From Ruminiclostridium sufflavum DSM 19573 (lineage in GTDB: Bacteria > Bacillota > Clostridia > Acetivibrionales > DSM-1351): a DNA stretch of 64,000 bases. Location: assembly GCF_003208175.1 (NCBI RefSeq), contig NZ_QKMR01000003.1, positions 62,001-126,000 on the forward strand. The letters run 5' to 3'. Below, one piece after another: positions 8,291 through 21,757 of the stretch (the first letter of the stretch is position 1; each line of letters begins with the position of its first letter). Position numbers and translations under genes: made by a program. Under the pieces are notes generated by a model, which worked only from the letters and a program-made list of their open reading frames with translations, had not been told where the DNA came from and did not search any database.

Positions 8291-9493
8291 TTATTCAATA
8301 ACCTTTGAAACGTTACCAGCACCAACTGTTCTTCCGCCTTCACGGATAGCAAACTTAAGTCCTTCACTCATAGCGATAGGAGTGATTAACTTAACCTTCA
8401 TTGTGATGTGGTCACCAGGCATAACCATTTCAGTTCCTTCCGGAATCTCAATAACACCTGTAACGTCAGTAGTTCTGAAATAGAACTGAGGTCTGTAACC
8501 ATTGAAGAATGGCTTATGTCTTCCACCCTCTGACTGAGTCAAAACGTAAACCTGACCTTCATAATAAGTGTGAGGCTTGATTGAACCTACCTTTGCGAGA
8601 ACCTGCCCTCTTTCGATTTCATTTCTCTGAATACCTCTGAGAAGAGCACCGATATTGTCACCGGCTTGTGCCTGATCAAGAAGCTTTCTGAACATCTCAA
8701 CACCGGTTACAACAGTCTTTCTTGGAGCTTCCATCAAACCAACGATTTCAACTTCATCTCCAACCTTAACAACACCGCTTTCAACTCTACCTGTAGCAAC
8801 AGTACCACGGCCTGTAATTGAGAATACATCCTCGACAGGCATCAGGAATGGCTTGTCAGTTGCTCTCTCAGGTGTAGGAATATACTTGTCAACCTCATCC
8901 ATAAGAGCAAGAATTGGAGCATATTCAGGAGCATTAGGATCAGTTGAGTTTGATTCCAGAGCAACAAGCGCTGATCCTCTTATTATTGGAGTATCATCAC
9001 CTGGGAAGTCATATGAGCTTAATAATTCTCTAACTTCCATTTCAACCAACTCGATAAGCTCTTCGTCATCAACCATATCGCATTTGTTTAAGAATACTAC
9101 TATATAAGGAACTCCAACCTGTCCTGCAAGAAGGATATGTTCTCTTGTCTGAGGCATTGGACCGTCAGCAGCAGAAACAACCAATATAGCACCATCCATC
9201 TGAGCAGCACCGGTAATCATGTTCTTAACATAGTCGGCATGGCCCGGGCAGTCAACGTGAGCATAGTGTCTTGTTTCAGTCTCATACTCAACGTGAGCAG
9301 TATTGATTGTGATTCCTCTTTCTCTTTCCTCGGGAGCAGAGTCTATTGAGCCGTAATCTTTAACTTCAGCTCTTCCCAACATTCCAAGTACTTTAGTTAT
9401 AGCAGCAGTCAAAGAAGTCTTACCATGGTCAACGTGACCAATTGTTCCAATATTAACGTGTGGTTTTGATCTTTCGAATTTAGCCTTTGCCAT
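8291..9493 (-). CDS. tuf: Elongation factor Tu
   Basis: 400 residues, full length. The GTP-binding motifs are intact: GHVDHGKT at 19-26 (P-loop), DCPGH (switch II) and NKCD. The beta-barrel domains 2 and 3 follow, with the conserved [11 protein letters not shown] and GGRTVGAG segments. EF-Tu carries aminoacyl-tRNA to the ribosomal A site. The start is the ATG of [11 protein letters not shown]; the 35-codon upstream extension of the frame is untranslated leader, with GAAAGGATGG ahead of the ATG. It is the last gene of the str operon, 128 nt after fusA, and is closed by a strong terminator. Confidence 0.98.
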   Translation of the reverse strand: MAKAKFERSKPHVNIGTIGHVDHGKTSLTAAITKVLGMLGRAEVKDYGSIDSAPEERERGITINTAHVEYETETRHYAHVDCPGHADYVKNMITGAAQMDGAILVVSAADGPMPQTREHILLAGQVGVPYIVVFLNKCDMVDDEELIELVEMEVRELLSSYDFPGDDTPIIRGSALVALESNSTDPNAPEYAPILALMDEVDKYIPTPERATDKPFLMPVEDVFSITGRGTVATGRVESGVVKVGDEVEIVGLMEAPRKTVVTGVEMFRKLLDQAQAGDNIGALLRGIQRNEIERGQVLAKVGSIKPHTYYEGQVYVLTQSEGGRHKPFFNGYRPQFYFRTTDVTGVIEIPEGTEMVMPGDHITMKVKLITPIAMSEGLKFAIREGGRTVGAGNVSKVIE

Positions 9494-9621
9494 TTTAAAA
9501 TCCATCCTTTCATTAAAGCGCATTGCGCTATTTAGTAGATTTTGTTTATATTTGTCCTTAACAAGAGTTATACTCTTGCAATTAACATTTGCATGCAAAA
9601 ATTGACTGTCTCAATTCTTCG

Positions 9622-11706
9622 TTAGTCAGCATTTGCAGTTCTGCCGGATAGAATTTTCTCTTGAATACTCTTAGGCACTTCTTCAAAGTGACTGATCTCC
9701 ATTGAGAACACACCTCTGCCCTGTGTTGAAGAACGAAGTGAAGTAGCATATCCGAACATCTCGGACAATGGAACCAAAGCCTTGATGTTCTGTGCACCGC
9801 TGCGTGCTTCCATACCTTCAATACGTCCTCTTCTTGAATTTATTCCACCCATAACGTCTCCCATGTATTCTTCAGGAACGTTAACGTCAACCTTCATTAT
9901 CGGCTCAAGGAGAACAGGGCTTGCTTTTCTGCATCCATCCTTAAATGCCATCGAGCCGGCAATTTTAAATGCCATTTCAGAGGAGTCAACTTCATGGTAT
10001 GAACCGTCAACAAGAGTAATCTTTATGTCAACAACATTGTATCCGCCAAGTACACCGGCTTTCATAGCTTCCTGTATACCGGCATCAATTGCAGGAATGT
10101 ATTCCTTAGGAATAGCACCTCCGACAATTTTATTAACAAACTCATAACCTGCTCCCGGCTCTCTAGGTTCAATATCAATAACACAATGTCCGTATTGACC
10201 CTTACCACCGGATTGTCTTGCATACTTCATCTCTGATCTTACAGTCTTACGGATAGTTTCCTTGTATGAAACCTGTGGATTACCGACATTAGCTTCAACA
10301 TGGAATTCTCTCATCAGTCTGTCAACAATAATATCAAGGTGAAGCTCACCCATACCACCGATAATAGTCTGTCCTGTTTCTTGATCTGTATGAACCTTAA
10401 ATGTGGGATCTTCCTCTGCAAGCTTCTGCAAAGCAACACCCATCTTTTCCTGTCCTGCTTTAGTCTTTGGCTCTATGGCAATTTCAATAACAGGCTCAGG
10501 GAATTCCATTGATTCAAGAATAACAGGATTGTTTTCTTCGCAAAGAGTATCACCTGTCGTTGTGTCCTTCAGACCAACAGCAGCAGCAATATCTCCAGAA
10601 TAAACAACATCTATCTCTTCTCTGTGGTTTGCATGCATTTGAAGAATTCTTCCGATTCTTTCTCTCTTATTCTTTGTGGAATTAAGAACATAAGAACCTG
10701 AATTCAGTGTACCGGAATACACTCTGAAGAAACACAGCTTACCAACATACGGGTCAGTCATAATCTTAAATGCAAGTGCTGAGAACGAGCCGTTGTCATC
10801 TGCCGCTCTTTCGATCTCAGTCTCACCATCCAGTGAAATACCCCTTATAGCCGGGATATCAAGCGGTGACGGCATATAATCAACAACTGCATCCAGCATC
10901 TGCTGTACACCTTTATTCTTATAGGATGAACCGCAAACTACAGGAACCATCTTTAAATTAATTGTTGCAATTCTGATACATTTTTTAATTTCCTCAACGG
11001 TGATTTCTTCACCCTCAAGGTATTTCATCATTATTTCCTCATCTTGTTCAGCAACTGATTCCAATAATAAGTCACGATATTTTTTTACAGTATCAGCCAT
11101 GTCTTCAGGGATATCCCGTTCTTCAACTACCTTGCCCAAATCATCCTTGAATGCAAGTGCAGACATAGTAACTAAATCTACCATACCTGTAAAGGTATCT
11201 TCACTTCCTATTGGCAATTGTATAGGTACAGCATTACACTGTAATCTGTCTTTCATCATAGCCATTACATTATAAAAGTCAGCTCCCATAATATCCATCT
11301 TATTTACATATGCCATACGTGGAACTCCATACTTGTCAGCCTGTCTCCAAACTGTCTCAGATTGGGGTTCAACACCACCCTTAGCACAGAAAACTGTTAC
11401 TGAACCATCGAGTACACGAAGAGATCTTTCAACCTCTACAGTGAAGTCAACGTGCCCCGGCGTGTCAATAATATTTATTCTGTTACCTTTCCACTGTGCA
11501 GTAGTAGCCGCAGAAGTAATTGTTATACCTCTTTCCTGCTCCTGCTCCATCCAGTCCATAGTAGCAGCACCTTCATGAACTTCGCCGATTTTATGAGTCT
11601 TACCTGTATAGAACAGTATACGCTCTGTTGTTGTGGTTTTACCCGCATCAATATGAGCCATTATACCGATATTTCTTGTGTGTTGTAAGTCAAATTGCCT
11701 GGGCAT
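9622..11706 (-). CDS. fusA: Elongation factor G
   Basis: 694 residues. The P-loop AHIDAGKT is at 17-24, DTPGHVDF (switch II) and NKMD follow, and the EF-G domains II-V are complete to the C-terminus. It catalyses GTP-dependent translocation of mRNA and tRNA on the ribosome and ribosome recycling with RRF. The ATG of [14 protein letters not shown] at 11704-11706 is preceded by GAAAGGAGGGTACTC; the nine codons before it in frame are leader. It lies between rpsG (194 nt upstream) and tuf in the usual str order. Nothing in the sequence suggests a second, paralogous EF-G role. Confidence 0.98.
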   Translation of the reverse strand: MPRQFDLQHTRNIGIMAHIDAGKTTTTERILFYTGKTHKIGEVHEGAATMDWMEQEQERGITITSAATTAQWKGNRINIIDTPGHVDFTVEVERSLRVLDGSVTVFCAKGGVEPQSETVWRQADKYGVPRMAYVNKMDIMGADFYNVMAMMKDRLQCNAVPIQLPIGSEDTFTGMVDLVTMSALAFKDDLGKVVEERDIPEDMADTVKKYRDLLLESVAEQDEEIMMKYLEGEEITVEEIKKCIRIATINLKMVPVVCGSSYKNKGVQQMLDAVVDYMPSPLDIPAIRGISLDGETEIERAADDNGSFSALAFKIMTDPYVGKLCFFRVYSGTLNSGSYVLNSTKNKRERIGRILQMHANHREEIDVVYSGDIAAAVGLKDTTTGDTLCEENNPVILESMEFPEPVIEIAIEPKTKAGQEKMGVALQKLAEEDPTFKVHTDQETGQTIIGGMGELHLDIIVDRLMREFHVEANVGNPQVSYKETIRKTVRSEMKYARQSGGKGQYGHCVIDIEPREPGAGYEFVNKIVGGAIPKEYIPAIDAGIQEAMKAGVLGGYNVVDIKITLVDGSYHEVDSSEMAFKIAGSMAFKDGCRKASPVLLEPIMKVDVNVPEEYMGDVMGGINSRRGRIEGMEARSGAQNIKALVPLSEMFGYATSLRSSTQGRGVFSMEISHFEEVPKSIQEKILSGRTANAD

Positions 11707-11900
11707 GAGTACCCTCCTTTCACGATAGTCCAAATTGATTTATAATCAATTTATCTGTTAAATTTTATAATAGCAGCAATAACATAAGCAGCCTTTAAAC
11801 TGCAGGCAAACTCATATTAACCTTATGCTTTTTTGAGCACAAAACACTGTAAAAGCAGCGTGACAGTGCTCTGGTATTTTCGTAGTTGCAATAAAGTTCA

Positions 11901-12595
<695 letters not shown>

Positions 12596-13024
12596 TTACT
12601 TACTTGCGGCACCTGCCTTAGGACGCTTAGCACCGTATTTTGAACGGGACTGCATTCTCTTGGCAACACCTGCTGTATCAAGAGTACCTCTTACAATGTG
12701 GTACCTTACACCAGGCAAGTCTTTAACTCTTCCACCTCTGATAAGAACAACGCTATGCTCCTGCAGGTTATGACCTATTCCAGGAATATATGCGGTTACT
12801 TCTAATCCGTTTGTAAGACGAACCCTTGCTACTTTACGCAGTGCTGAGTTTGGCTTCTTTGGTGTTGAAGTTTTTACAACAGTACAAACACCTCTTTTTT
12901 GAGGACTGTTAGTATCTGTAGCCTTCTTCTTTTTTGAGTTAAATCCTTTCTGGAGAGCCGGAGCAGTTGACTTCTTTTCAATGACCTCTCTGCCCTTTCT
13001 GACCAGCTGATTAAATGTTGGCAT
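12596..13024 (-). CDS. rpsL: 30S ribosomal protein S12
   Basis: 142 residues, the length usual in Clostridia. It carries the decoding-site motif [11 protein letters not shown] at about 54-64; Lys57 corresponds to the residue altered in classical streptomycin resistance and is the wild-type Lys. The second resistance-linked loop ([12 protein letters not shown]) is also the usual sequence. The start is the ATG of [11 protein letters not shown], 9 nt after a GGAGG. It is second in the str operon after the L7Ae-like gene. Confidence 0.97.
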   Translation of the reverse strand: MPTFNQLVRKGREVIEKKSTAPALQKGFNSKKKKATDTNSPQKRGVCTVVKTSTPKKPNSALRKVARVRLTNGLEVTAYIPGIGHNLQEHSVVLIRGGRVKDLPGVRYHIVRGTLDTAGVAKRMQSRSKYGAKRPKAGAASK

Positions 13025-13134
13025 TAGTACACCTCCTTCCAAAGGTAAATATTATATATATAATACTTATTCCGATGCAGAAGCTGTACCGGAAATAAAT
13101 AAATATAGCTGTTAGTTACATAGTAGTATGCGGC

Positions 13135-13380
13135 TTATTTCAGAATACATGCAACAGCTGCTTCAACCTCAATACCGCATGCCTTTCCAAGCTGCTTCAT
13201 GGAGTCAACATATGTTATAGGCAATAACTGCTTCTCACAAAGCTCAATAATACCTCTTACAACCCTTTGCTCACAATCCTTCGCGATTAAAACACTTGCT
13301 ACAATGCCATTTTCTATAGCCTTTGTTGACTGTTTTACACCAACTAACTTCTTATAGTGTTTAAGATCATCCAACAATTT
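13135..13380 (-). CDS. rplGB: L7Ae-family K-turn RNA-binding ribosomal protein
   Basis: About 81 residues of the L7Ae/L30e/YbxF type: KKLVGVKQSTKAI with GVKQS is the kink-turn RNA contact, followed by ASVLIAKDCEQ and the hydrophobic C-terminal half. Members of this Firmicute family bind K-turn RNA; their ribosomal role is not fully defined. No ATG fits. The likely start is TTG (13378-13380), 6 nt after GGAGG, with a second TTG directly after it as an alternative. It is the first gene of the str operon, as in other Firmicutes. Confidence 0.88.
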   Translation of the reverse strand, partial: KLLDDLKHYKKLVGVKQSTKAIENGIVASVLIAKDCEQRVVRGIIELCEKQLLPITYVDSMKQLGKACGIEVEAAVACILK

Positions 13381-13542
13381 GCTCCTCCAATTTAAGATTT
13401 GCAGCACTGACAGTAAAGCTCTTCAAAGCTAACTAATGCTGTCTACCTTTAAAATATACGATAAAGAAAACTTCATCTAAAATTAAACCCTTAATATTGA
13501 AATACGCGCACAAAAAAAAGCATAAATTTAATGCACTGAATT

Positions 13543-13572
13543 ATTTTATCACTCAATTACAGCTTTTGTCAA
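13543..13572 (-). promoter_or_regulatory. Promoter of the str operon
   Basis: On the minus strand TTGACA (13567-13572), 18-nt spacer, TAAAAT (13543-13548). It fits a sigma-A promoter and lies 160 nt upstream of the L7Ae-like gene, after the rpoC terminator. Confidence 0.7.
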
Positions 13573-13648
13573 GCATACTGAATGTTAAGTGCAAATAAAT
13601 ATATTGAAAACACAGTAGCTTTTCTTATTTTGCCTTCAGCAACACAAA

Positions 13649-13684
13649 TTGACTTTAGTCAAAAATATACCTTGAGCCTCATAT
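13649..13684. repeat. Possible degenerate third copy of the dispersed repeat
   Basis: Read on the minus strand, ATATGAGGCTCAAGG is followed by the small palindrome TTGACTAAAGTCAA. Copy R1 has ATTTGAGGCTGAAGG followed by TTGACTTTAGTCA. The similarity is short and could be chance. Confidence 0.28.
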
Positions 13685-13698
13685 TTTTATATATAAAA

Positions 13699-13789
13699 GG
13701 CTGCCGCATAATATTCCCAAAATGTCATGTTCTCAATAATTGATAATCGGAACAATACCATTGCGGTTCAGTTCTATTTTGCAGCAGCC
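13699..13789 (-). terminator. rpoBC terminator
   Basis: Minus-strand stem GGCTGCTGCA / TGCGGCAGCC (10 bp with one wobble) closes a 71-nt folded loop and is followed by TTTTATAT. It begins 36 nt after the rpoC stop. The gap 13381-13824 holds this terminator, a possible degenerate repeat and the str promoter. Confidence 0.7.
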
Positions 13790-13824
13790 CAAAAAAGCAT
13801 TTAATTAATAATTTCAGTACTTAA

Positions 13825-16800
13825 TCACTCAATAACCTGACTGATGCTGATATCCTTGTATCTGCTCATACCTGTACCTGCCGGAATAAGCTTACCAATG
13901 ATAACATTTTCCTTCAGACCAACCAGAGGATCAACCTTGCCCTTTATAGCAGCTTCAGTAAGAACTCTTGTAGTCTCCTGGAAGGATGCCGCAGATAAGA
14001 AGGAATCGGTTGCAAGAGAAGCCTTTGTAATACCTAATAAGGTACGTTCTCCTGTGGCAGGTGACAAACCGGCCTCAAGAGCCTTTGCATTCTCACTGTC
14101 AAACTCAAGCATATCAACCAGACCACCCGGCAATAAGCTTGTATCACCGCAGTCTTCAATCTTAACCTTCCTCATCATTTGCCTAACAATAACCTCTATA
14201 TGCTTATCATTGATATCAACACCCTGCATTCTGTAAACTCTCTGAACCTCTTGAAGCAAATATGCCTGCACTCCCTTGAGTCCTTTAATTTTCAGAATAT
14301 CATGAGGATTTACCGAACCTTCCGTTAATTCATCACCGGCTTCAACAACGTCATCATCGAAAACCTTAATTCTTGAACCGTAAGGTATCAGGTATGACTT
14401 GGTTTCTCCATCCTCGGCAGTTACAATAACCTCTCTCTTTTTCTTGGAATCGGCCAATTTAACTGTTCCTGCTATTTCAGTGATAATCGCAAGTCCTTTT
14501 GGTTTTCTTGCCTCAAACAATTCCTCTACACGAGGCAGACCCTGTGTGATATCATCACCGGCAACACCGCCTGTATGGAAGGTTCTCATTGTCAGCTGCG
14601 TACCCGGCTCACCGATTGACTGAGCCGCTATAATGCCGACAGCTTCACCAACATTAACCGCATCTCCTGTTGCAAGGTTTGCACCATAGCACTTGGCACA
14701 AACACCAACCTTTGATTCACATGTAAGCACCGATCTTATTCTCATTTTCTTATAGCCGGCCTTAACAATTCTATCGGCTATATGTTCGTCCATTGGCTGA
14801 TCCTTTGTTACAAGCAGCTCCTTTGTATTAGGATCATAAATATCTTCGGTAGTATACCTTCCTATGAGTCTTTCGGCCAATGGCTCAATTACCTCGCTGC
14901 CGCTCTTAACGTCAGATATCTCAATACCCTTGTCTGTACCGCAATCCAGCTCTCTGACAATAACATCCTGACTTACATCAACCAAACGTCTTGTCAGATA
15001 ACCGGAGTCAGCTGTTCTAAGTGCCGTATCTGCCAGACCCTTTCTTGCACCGTGAGTTGAAATAAAGAATTCCAAAACATTAAGTCCTTCACGGAAGTTT
15101 GATTTAATAGGAATTTCGATTGTCTTACCTGAGGTATCGGCCATCAAGCCTCTCATACCTGCCAGCTGCTTAATCTGATTGATATTACCTCTCGCTCCTG
15201 ACTGCGACATCATGAACACAGGATTGAATCTGTCAAGGTTATCAATAAGAGCCTTGGTGATATTTTCACCTGTTTCCGTCCATGTAGCTATTACAGAATT
15301 ATATCGTTCCTCGTCTGAAATAAGACCTCTTTTGAACTGCTTGACAATGTTGTCTATTGTTGCCTCGGTTTCTTCCAGATACTGCTTTTTAACAGCAGGC
15401 ACAACCATATCCGATACACTGATTGTAATAGCACCTCTGGTTGAGTATTTAAAGCCCAGAGCCTTTATTCTGTCAAGTATAATAGCTGTGGTGGTAGTTC
15501 CATGAACTCTGATACATTTGTCAATTATCTTGCCAAGCTCTTTTTTCCCAACTATGAAGTCAATTTCAAGATCAAAAGCTTTGCTTTTATCGCTTCTGTC
15601 AACGAATCCCAAATCCTGCGGAATCGCTTCATTAAATATAAGCCTTCCTGCAGTACAGGAAATAATCTTACTCTGCTTAACTCCATCAATAAGCTTATCT
15701 ATTCTAACCCTTATCTGTGCATGCAAGCCTAATTCACCGGCATCATAAGCCATAAGGACTTCATCCATATCACTGAATACTTTACCTTCTCCCGGCTCAT
15801 CAGGCTTCTCTATTGTCAGATAGTAGCTTCCCAAAACCATGTCCTGTGTAGGTACGGTAATAGGCTTGCCATCCTTAGGTGCCAGCAGGTTATTTGCAGA
15901 TAGCATAAGGAACCTTGCCTCTGACTGCGCCTCAGCTGAAAGAGGAACGTGAACAGCCATCTGGTCACCGTCAAAATCGGCATTATAAGCGGAACACACC
16001 AAGGGGTGAAGCTTTAAAGCCCTGCCCTCAACCAGAACAGGCTCAAATGCCTGTATACCAAGCCTGTGAAGTGTCGGAGCACGGTTCAGCAATACAGGAT
16101 GATCCTTAATTACGTCCTCCAATACATCCCATACTTCATTTCTGACTCTTTCAACCATTCTTTTTGCACTCTTGATATTATGGGCTAAGCCATCGTTTAC
16201 TAATTTTTTCATAACAAACGGCTTAAACAGCTCAAGCGCCATTTCCTTCGGCAGACCACACTGGAATATTTTAAGGTCAGGACCTACAACGATAACAGAA
16301 CGTCCTGAGTAGTCAACACGCTTACCCAGCAAGTTCTGACGGAAACGTCCCTGCTTCCCCTTAAGCATATCAGATAATGATTTCAGAGGCCTGTTACCGG
16401 GTCCGGTCACAGGACGTCCTCTTCTGCCGTTATCAATCAAAGCATCAACAGCTTCCTGAAGCATACGCTTTTCGTTCCTGACTATTATATCAGGAGCGCC
16501 TAAATCCAGAAGCCTTTTTAATCTGTTATTTCTGTTAATAACCCTTCTATACAGGTCATTCAAATCAGATGTTGCAAATCTTCCTCCGTCCAGCTGTACC
16601 ATAGGTCTCAATTCAGGAGGAATTACAGGGACAACATCCAGAATCATCCAGTCAGGATGATTTCCTGAAAGTCTGAAGGCTTCTACAACCTCAAGCCTTT
16701 TGACGGCTCTTATTCTTTTTTGACCTGTTGAATCAGTCAAATCATTTCTCAATTCTTTTGAAAGAGCCTCTAAATCTATTTCCAAAAGGAGCTCTTTTAT

Positions 16801-17322
16801 TGCCTCGGCACCCATGCCGGCTTTAAAACTGAGTCCAAACTTTTCAACACTGTCTCTATACTCTTTCTCTGTCAAAACCTGTTTTTTGGATAATGGTGTC
16901 TGACCCGGATCAATTACAACATAGGAAGCAAAATACAATATCTTTTCAAGAGATCTGGGTGACATATCCAACAGCAAGCCCATTCTGCTGGGTATACCTT
17001 TAAAATACCATATGTGAGAAACCGGTGCAGCAAGCTCAATATGCCCCATTCTCTCTCTTCTTACTTTAGAACGGGTAACCTCGACACCGCATCTGTCACA
17101 AACAATACCCTTATATCTGATTCTTTTATACTTACCGCAGTGACATTCCCAGTCCTTTTGAGGTCCGAAAATTCTCTCGCAGAACAAACCGTCTCTTTCG
17201 GGTTTCAAAGTTCTATAATTTATTGTTTCGGGCTTTTTTACCTCGCCCTTTGACCATTCCCTAATCTTTTCCGGAGAAGCCAATCCTATTTTTATGGAAT
17301 CAAAATTGTTCAGTTCAAACAT
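13825..17322 (-). CDS. rpoC: DNA-directed RNA polymerase subunit beta'
   Basis: 1165 residues, full length. The N-terminal zinc ribbon has Cys60, Cys62, Cys75 and Cys78. The catalytic magnesium-binding loop NADFDGDQM lies near residue 450. The trigger loop region and the second cysteine cluster ([13 protein letters not shown]) are present. It forms the active centre of RNA polymerase together with RpoB. It starts 15 nt after the rpoB stop at an ATG with a GGAGGGAGG leader and is closed by the hairpin at 13699-13789. It ends soon after the jaw/clamp segments, without a long C-terminal extension. Confidence 0.98.
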   Translation of the reverse strand: MFELNNFDSIKIGLASPEKIREWSKGEVKKPETINYRTLKPERDGLFCERIFGPQKDWECHCGKYKRIRYKGIVCDRCGVEVTRSKVRRERMGHIELAAPVSHIWYFKGIPSRMGLLLDMSPRSLEKILYFASYVVIDPGQTPLSKKQVLTEKEYRDSVEKFGLSFKAGMGAEAIKELLLEIDLEALSKELRNDLTDSTGQKRIRAVKRLEVVEAFRLSGNHPDWMILDVVPVIPPELRPMVQLDGGRFATSDLNDLYRRVINRNNRLKRLLDLGAPDIIVRNEKRMLQEAVDALIDNGRRGRPVTGPGNRPLKSLSDMLKGKQGRFRQNLLGKRVDYSGRSVIVVGPDLKIFQCGLPKEMALELFKPFVMKKLVNDGLAHNIKSAKRMVERVRNEVWDVLEDVIKDHPVLLNRAPTLHRLGIQAFEPVLVEGRALKLHPLVCSAYNADFDGDQMAVHVPLSAEAQSEARFLMLSANNLLAPKDGKPITVPTQDMVLGSYYLTIEKPDEPGEGKVFSDMDEVLMAYDAGELGLHAQIRVRIDKLIDGVKQSKIISCTAGRLIFNEAIPQDLGFVDRSDKSKAFDLEIDFIVGKKELGKIIDKCIRVHGTTTTAIILDRIKALGFKYSTRGAITISVSDMVVPAVKKQYLEETEATIDNIVKQFKRGLISDEERYNSVIATWTETGENITKALIDNLDRFNPVFMMSQSGARGNINQIKQLAGMRGLMADTSGKTIEIPIKSNFREGLNVLEFFISTHGARKGLADTALRTADSGYLTRRLVDVSQDVIVRELDCGTDKGIEISDVKSGSEVIEPLAERLIGRYTTEDIYDPNTKELLVTKDQPMDEHIADRIVKAGYKKMRIRSVLTCESKVGVCAKCYGANLATGDAVNVGEAVGIIAAQSIGEPGTQLTMRTFHTGGVAGDDITQGLPRVEELFEARKPKGLAIITEIAGTVKLADSKKKREVIVTAEDGETKSYLIPYGSRIKVFDDDVVEAGDELTEGSVNPHDILKIKGLKGVQAYLLQEVQRVYRMQGVDINDKHIEVIVRQMMRKVKIEDCGDTSLLPGGLVDMLEFDSENAKALEAGLSPATGERTLLGITKASLATDSFLSAASFQETTRVLTEAAIKGKVDPLVGLKENVIIGKLIPAGTGMSRYKDISISQVIE

Positions 17323-17337
17323 AGCTTACCTCCCTCC

Positions 17338-20300
17338 TTAAAAATCCTCATCATCGAAATCATCGCTGAGTTCTTCATCCGCGAATAATTCATCTGTAAG
17401 CTCTTCTTCAAGATTATCCCCAGTGCTGATGCTTCCGATATCATCTATATCATCAATATCCAAATCATCCTCAATAAGAATGTCATCTTTCAGTTCATCA
17501 TCAAAATCATTTGTCAAAGCAGCTTCATCTTCTCTGCCCTCTATGTTAACATTCAATTCCTCTATTTCATCATCGACATACTCTTTAATGGCAATTTCGC
17601 CTTCCTCTTCCGAATAAACCTTAACATCAAGAGCCAGGCTCTGAAGTTCCTTTATAAGGACTTTAAAGGATTCAGGAATTCCAGGTTCAGGTATATTTTC
17701 ACCCTTAACAATAGATTCATATGTCTTAACCCTGCCTACCACATCATCTGATTTAACAGTCAGTATTTCCTGCAGTGTGTATGAAGCACCATATGCCTCC
17801 AGCGCCCAAACTTCCATCTCTCCGAATCTCTGTCCGCCAAACTGGGCCTTACCACCTAAAGGCTGCTGAGTTACCAGAGAATACGGGCCTGTAGATCTGG
17901 CATGAATCTTATCATCAACCAGATGGGCAAGCTTCAGGTAATACATATAGCCCACTGTTACTCTATTATCAAACGGCATACCGGTTCTTCCATCATAAAG
18001 AAGAGTTTTACCGTCCGGCTCTTTTCCTGCCTGAATCAATGTATCTCTGATATCTTCCTCTGTGGCACCGTCAAAAACAGGAGTTGCAATCTTCCAGCCT
18101 AAAGCCTTCGCAGCAAAGCCCAAATGGACTTCAAGCACCTGCCCGATGTTCATTCGTGAAGGAACTCCAAGAGGGTTCAATACTATTTCCAAAGGAGTAC
18201 CATCAGGTAAGAACGGCATATCCTCTTCAGGAAGAATTCTTGAAATAACACCCTTGTTACCATGTCTTCCTGCCATCTTATCTCCGACGGAAATTTTTCT
18301 CTTCTGGGCAATATAGGCCCTGACAAGCTGATTTACTCCGGGCGGCAGCTCATCGCCGTTCTCACGGGTAAACACCTTAACATCAACAATAATACCTGCC
18401 TCACCGTGAGGCACCCTTAATGAAGTATCCCTGACTTCTCTTGCTTTTTCACCGAATATAGCTCTCAGCAATCTTTCCTCTGCTGTAAGCTCAGTTTCTC
18501 CCTTTGGTGTAACCTTACCTACAAGAATATCTCCCGAACGAACCTCGGCTCCTATTCTGATTATTCCTCTGTCATCAAGATCCTTTAAGGCTTCCTCTCC
18601 GACATTGGGAATATCTCTGGTTATTTCCTCGGGGCCAAGCTTGGTGTCTCTTGCTTCAGCCTCATACTCTTCTATATGAATAGATGTGTATACATCTTCT
18701 TTTACAAGCTTTTCATTGATAAGAATAGCATCCTCATAGTTGTAGCCTTCCCATGTCATAAATCCTATAAGAATATTTCTTCCTAATGCTATTTCTCCAT
18801 TATCCGTTGAAGGACCATCTGCGATTATATCACCCTTCTGAATAATTTCACCTTTTCTGACTATAGGTCTTTGATTTAAACAGGTGCCCTGATTGGATCT
18901 CATATATTTAAGGAGCTTGTATGAATCCTTATTGCCGCTGTTTGTTTTAATAACTATCTCATTTGCCGAAACTTTATCCACAACTCCCGAATTTTTGGCA
19001 ATAACACATACGCCGGAATCTCTTGCAGCCTTATACTCAATACCGGTTCCAACAATTGGAGAGTCTGCTTTTATAAGCGGAACAGCCTGACGCTGCATGT
19101 TCGAGCCCATAAGCGCACGGTTGGCATCATCATTTTCAAGGAAAGGAATCATGGCTGTAGCTACCGATACCATCTGTTTCGGAGATACGTCCATAAAATC
19201 AACCTTTGTATTCTCTACCTCCAAAATTTCATCCATAAACCTTGTAATAATTTTTTTAGAAATAAACCTTCCGTCTTCATCCAAAGGCTCTGTAGCCTGA
19301 GCCACAATAAACGGGTCCTCTACATCTGCCGTCAGATATACTATTTCATCCGTAACTCTGCTGTCTGCTTTATCAACTACTCTGTACGGAGATTCAATAA
19401 ACCCGTACTCATTAACTCTGGCATAAGTACTTAAAGAACCAATCAAACCTATATTAGGACCTTCAGGAGTCTCAATAGGACACATACGGCCATAGTGGGA
19501 ATGGTGAACGTCTCGGACTTCAAAGCCCGCTCTTTCTCTGCTCAAGCCACCGGGTCCCAAAGCACTGAGCCTTCTCTTGTGAGTAAGCTCGGCAAGAGGA
19601 TTTGTCTGATCCATAAATTGTGACAGCTGGCTGCTTCCAAAGAATTCCTTTATTGAAGCAGCAACCGGCCTTATATTAATAAGAGCCTGCGGAGTAACCA
19701 CATCAATATCCTGGATAGTCATTCTTTCTCTTACGACTCTTTCCATTCTGGACAAACCTATTCTGAACTGGTTTTGCAGCAACTCACCTACAGAACGCAA
19801 TCTTCTGTTTCCTAAATGGTCAATATCATCAACAGTACCTATTCCATAATCAAGATTAATAATATAATTAATTGACGAAATAATATCATAAGTAGTGATA
19901 TGCTTCGGAATCAAATCGTTAATTTTTTCTTTAAGCGCCTTTTTAAGCTGATCCTTTTCAAGATTACTGTCAAGGATTTCTTTTAAAACAGTATACTGAA
20001 CCTTTTCTGTAATGCCTATATCTGAAACATCAAAGTCAATAAACTCACGAATATCAACCGTATTGTTTCCGAGCACCTTTATCGGCTTGCCGTCAACTAA
20101 TAAATGTACGATGTTAACCCCTGAATTTTGTACTTCTTCTGCCTTCTTCCTGTCTATCAGCTCGCCTTCGGCAATCAAAAGCTCACCTGTTTCAGCTGAA
20201 GCAATGTTTTCGGCAGCAACCTGACCGCTTATTAAATTTGATAATGACAGCTTCTTATTAAACTTAAACCTGCCAAATTTTGCAAGATCATATCTCTTTG

Positions 20301-21081
20301 CATCAAAAAACAAACTATTGATAAGATTTTTTGCACTATCAACAGTAGGAGGCTCGCCCGGCCTTAATCTCTTGTATATTTCAATTAAGCCTTCTTCATA
20401 TGTTTTAGCATTATCCTTCTGGATAGTAGCTAAAATCCTTTCATCCTCTCCCAGCAACTGCGTTATCTCATAGTCGGTGCCATAACCTAAGGCTCTTAAA
20501 AGCACAGTCAGAGGCAATTTCCTTGTTCTGTCAATTCTTACTGATAAAATATCATTGGAATCTGTTTCATATTCAAGCCACGCCCCTCTGTTCGGAATAA
20601 CAGTGTTTGAATATAATTTCTTTCCTATTTTATCAAACTTCATTGAGTAGTAAATACCGGGAGACCTTACAAGCTGGCTTACTATTACACGCTCCGCACC
20701 GTTAATTATAAAGGTACCTGTGTCTGTCATCAGAGGAAAATCTCCCATGAAAATTTCCTGCTCTTTTACTTCTCCGGATTCCTTGTTAATCAATCTCACT
20801 TTTGCCTTCAGCGGAGCAGAGTATGTAGTGTCTCTCTCCTTGCATTCCTCGACACTATACTTTGGCTCATCATCAAGAGAGTAATCCACAAAATCCAAAA
20901 TTAAGTTTCCAGTATAATCTGTAATAGGGGAAATATCTCTGAAAACTTCTCTTAGTCCGTCATCCAAAAACCATTGATATGAATTCTTCTGAACTTCAAT
21001 CAAGTTTGGCATTTCTAGTACGTCTCGTATTTTAGAAAAACTCATTCTTGTGTTTCTACCCAATTTTACGGGTTGTACCAT
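17338..21081 (-). CDS. rpoB: DNA-directed RNA polymerase subunit beta
   Basis: 1247 residues. The rifampicin-binding cluster near residue 490 ([20 protein letters not shown] then RRLSALG) is wild type at the positions usually changed in resistance. The lineage core (domains from the beta lobe to the clamp) is complete, with [13 protein letters not shown] near the C-terminus. The last 65 or so residues form a very acidic tail rich in Asp and Glu (for example [12 protein letters not shown]), which is longer than in Bacillus. The ATG with its GAGGTGATAT leader is clear. A strong promoter lies 260 nt upstream, separated from rplL by a terminator, so rpoBC is probably expressed independently of rplJL to a large extent. 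Confidence 0.98.
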   Translation of the reverse strand: MVQPVKLGRNTRMSFSKIRDVLEMPNLIEVQKNSYQWFLDDGLREVFRDISPITDYTGNLILDFVDYSLDDEPKYSVEECKERDTTYSAPLKAKVRLINKESGEVKEQEIFMGDFPLMTDTGTFIINGAERVIVSQLVRSPGIYYSMKFDKIGKKLYSNTVIPNRGAWLEYETDSNDILSVRIDRTRKLPLTVLLRALGYGTDYEITQLLGEDERILATIQKDNAKTYEEGLIEIYKRLRPGEPPTVDSAKNLINSLFFDAKRYDLAKFGRFKFNKKLSLSNLISGQVAAENIASAETGELLIAEGELIDRKKAEEVQNSGVNIVHLLVDGKPIKVLGNNTVDIREFIDFDVSDIGITEKVQYTVLKEILDSNLEKDQLKKALKEKINDLIPKHITTYDIISSINYIINLDYGIGTVDDIDHLGNRRLRSVGELLQNQFRIGLSRMERVVRERMTIQDIDVVTPQALINIRPVAASIKEFFGSSQLSQFMDQTNPLAELTHKRRLSALGPGGLSRERAGFEVRDVHHSHYGRMCPIETPEGPNIGLIGSLSTYARVNEYGFIESPYRVVDKADSRVTDEIVYLTADVEDPFIVAQATEPLDEDGRFISKKIITRFMDEILEVENTKVDFMDVSPKQMVSVATAMIPFLENDDANRALMGSNMQRQAVPLIKADSPIVGTGIEYKAARDSGVCVIAKNSGVVDKVSANEIVIKTNSGNKDSYKLLKYMRSNQGTCLNQRPIVRKGEIIQKGDIIADGPSTDNGEIALGRNILIGFMTWEGYNYEDAILINEKLVKEDVYTSIHIEEYEAEARDTKLGPEEITRDIPNVGEEALKDLDDRGIIRIGAEVRSGDILVGKVTPKGETELTAEERLLRAIFGEKAREVRDTSLRVPHGEAGIIVDVKVFTRENGDELPPGVNQLVRAYIAQKRKISVGDKMAGRHGNKGVISRILPEEDMPFLPDGTPLEIVLNPLGVPSRMNIGQVLEVHLGFAAKALGWKIATPVFDGATEEDIRDTLIQAGKEPDGKTLLYDGRTGMPFDNRVTVGYMYYLKLAHLVDDKIHARSTGPYSLVTQQPLGGKAQFGGQRFGEMEVWALEAYGASYTLQEILTVKSDDVVGRVKTYESIVKGENIPEPGIPESFKVLIKELQSLALDVKVYSEEEGEIAIKEYVDDEIEELNVNIEGREDEAALTNDFDDELKDDILIEDDLDIDDIDDIGSISTGDNLEEELTDELFADEELSDDFDDEDF

Positions 21082-21339
21082 ATTTATATCACCTCATAAA
21101 CTTATGACTTTATTAGGAATATTTTAAAATCTTACATAATTAGAATTATATTATGTAAAATTGTAAATCAAACCAAGTATATATTTTGTAAAAAAACATA
21201 TAATAAAACTATACAGACATACATTAAAATATTATTAACAATTATTGTCTTGATTATTCGCATATGCTATAATTTATGTAAGCAAACAAATAAATTTCCC
21301 TTATTGGGACATGACAACAGAATTTTAATGCAGTTTATA

Positions 21340-21368
21340 ATGATATCATAGTTGATACTGCTTGTCAA
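21340..21368 (-). promoter_or_regulatory. Strong promoter of rpoBC
   Basis: On the minus strand TTGACA (21363-21368), exactly 17 nt, TATCAT (21340-21345). The predicted start near 21333 gives a 5' leader of about 250 nt. The gap 21082-21757 holds this promoter and the rplL terminator, and is otherwise AT-rich. Confidence 0.75.
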
Positions 21369-21546
21369 TAAAAACGTGTTAATTATACGTTTTTTTATTT
21401 TGTATATTTATGTATATTTTTTACTGGTATTTTATATAATCTGCAATTTCAATTTACATTTATTATATATCAGAATATAAAAAATAGGCAAAATACAATA
21501 TTAAGAGTTTGTAAACATTTCTGCAAAATGATATTGCAATCTTAAC

Positions 21547-21584
21547 AAAAGAGGCCACTCATTATCCTTGAGTAGCCTCCTTTG
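21547..21584 (-). terminator. Terminator/attenuator after rplL
   Basis: Minus-strand hairpin AAAGGAGGCTACTCA / TGAGTGGCCTCTTTT with a 7-nt loop and a TTTTGTT tail, 174 nt beyond the rplL stop. It would reduce read-through from the ribosomal protein genes into rpoBC. E. coli has a partial terminator at the same place. Confidence 0.85.
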
Positions 21585-21757
21585 TTTCTAGAAATAACCA
21601 AATAATAATAACTCTTTATTTTAAAGCGGCTATTTTCTTTAACAAACTACTGTCAGAATCAGCAATAGAACAATTATAATGCCTTCTTACATATTGTATT
21701 GTCAAAAAATCTCCCCTTTAAAATCGGGTTCTACTATTTCGGTATTTATTTTAATAA

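Noticed and set aside
13844-21060. Many plus-strand frames of 60-130 codons antisense to rpoC, rpoB and the other conserved genes
   Set aside because: They lie wholly inside highly conserved minus-strand genes, lack ribosome binding sites and show no family patterns.
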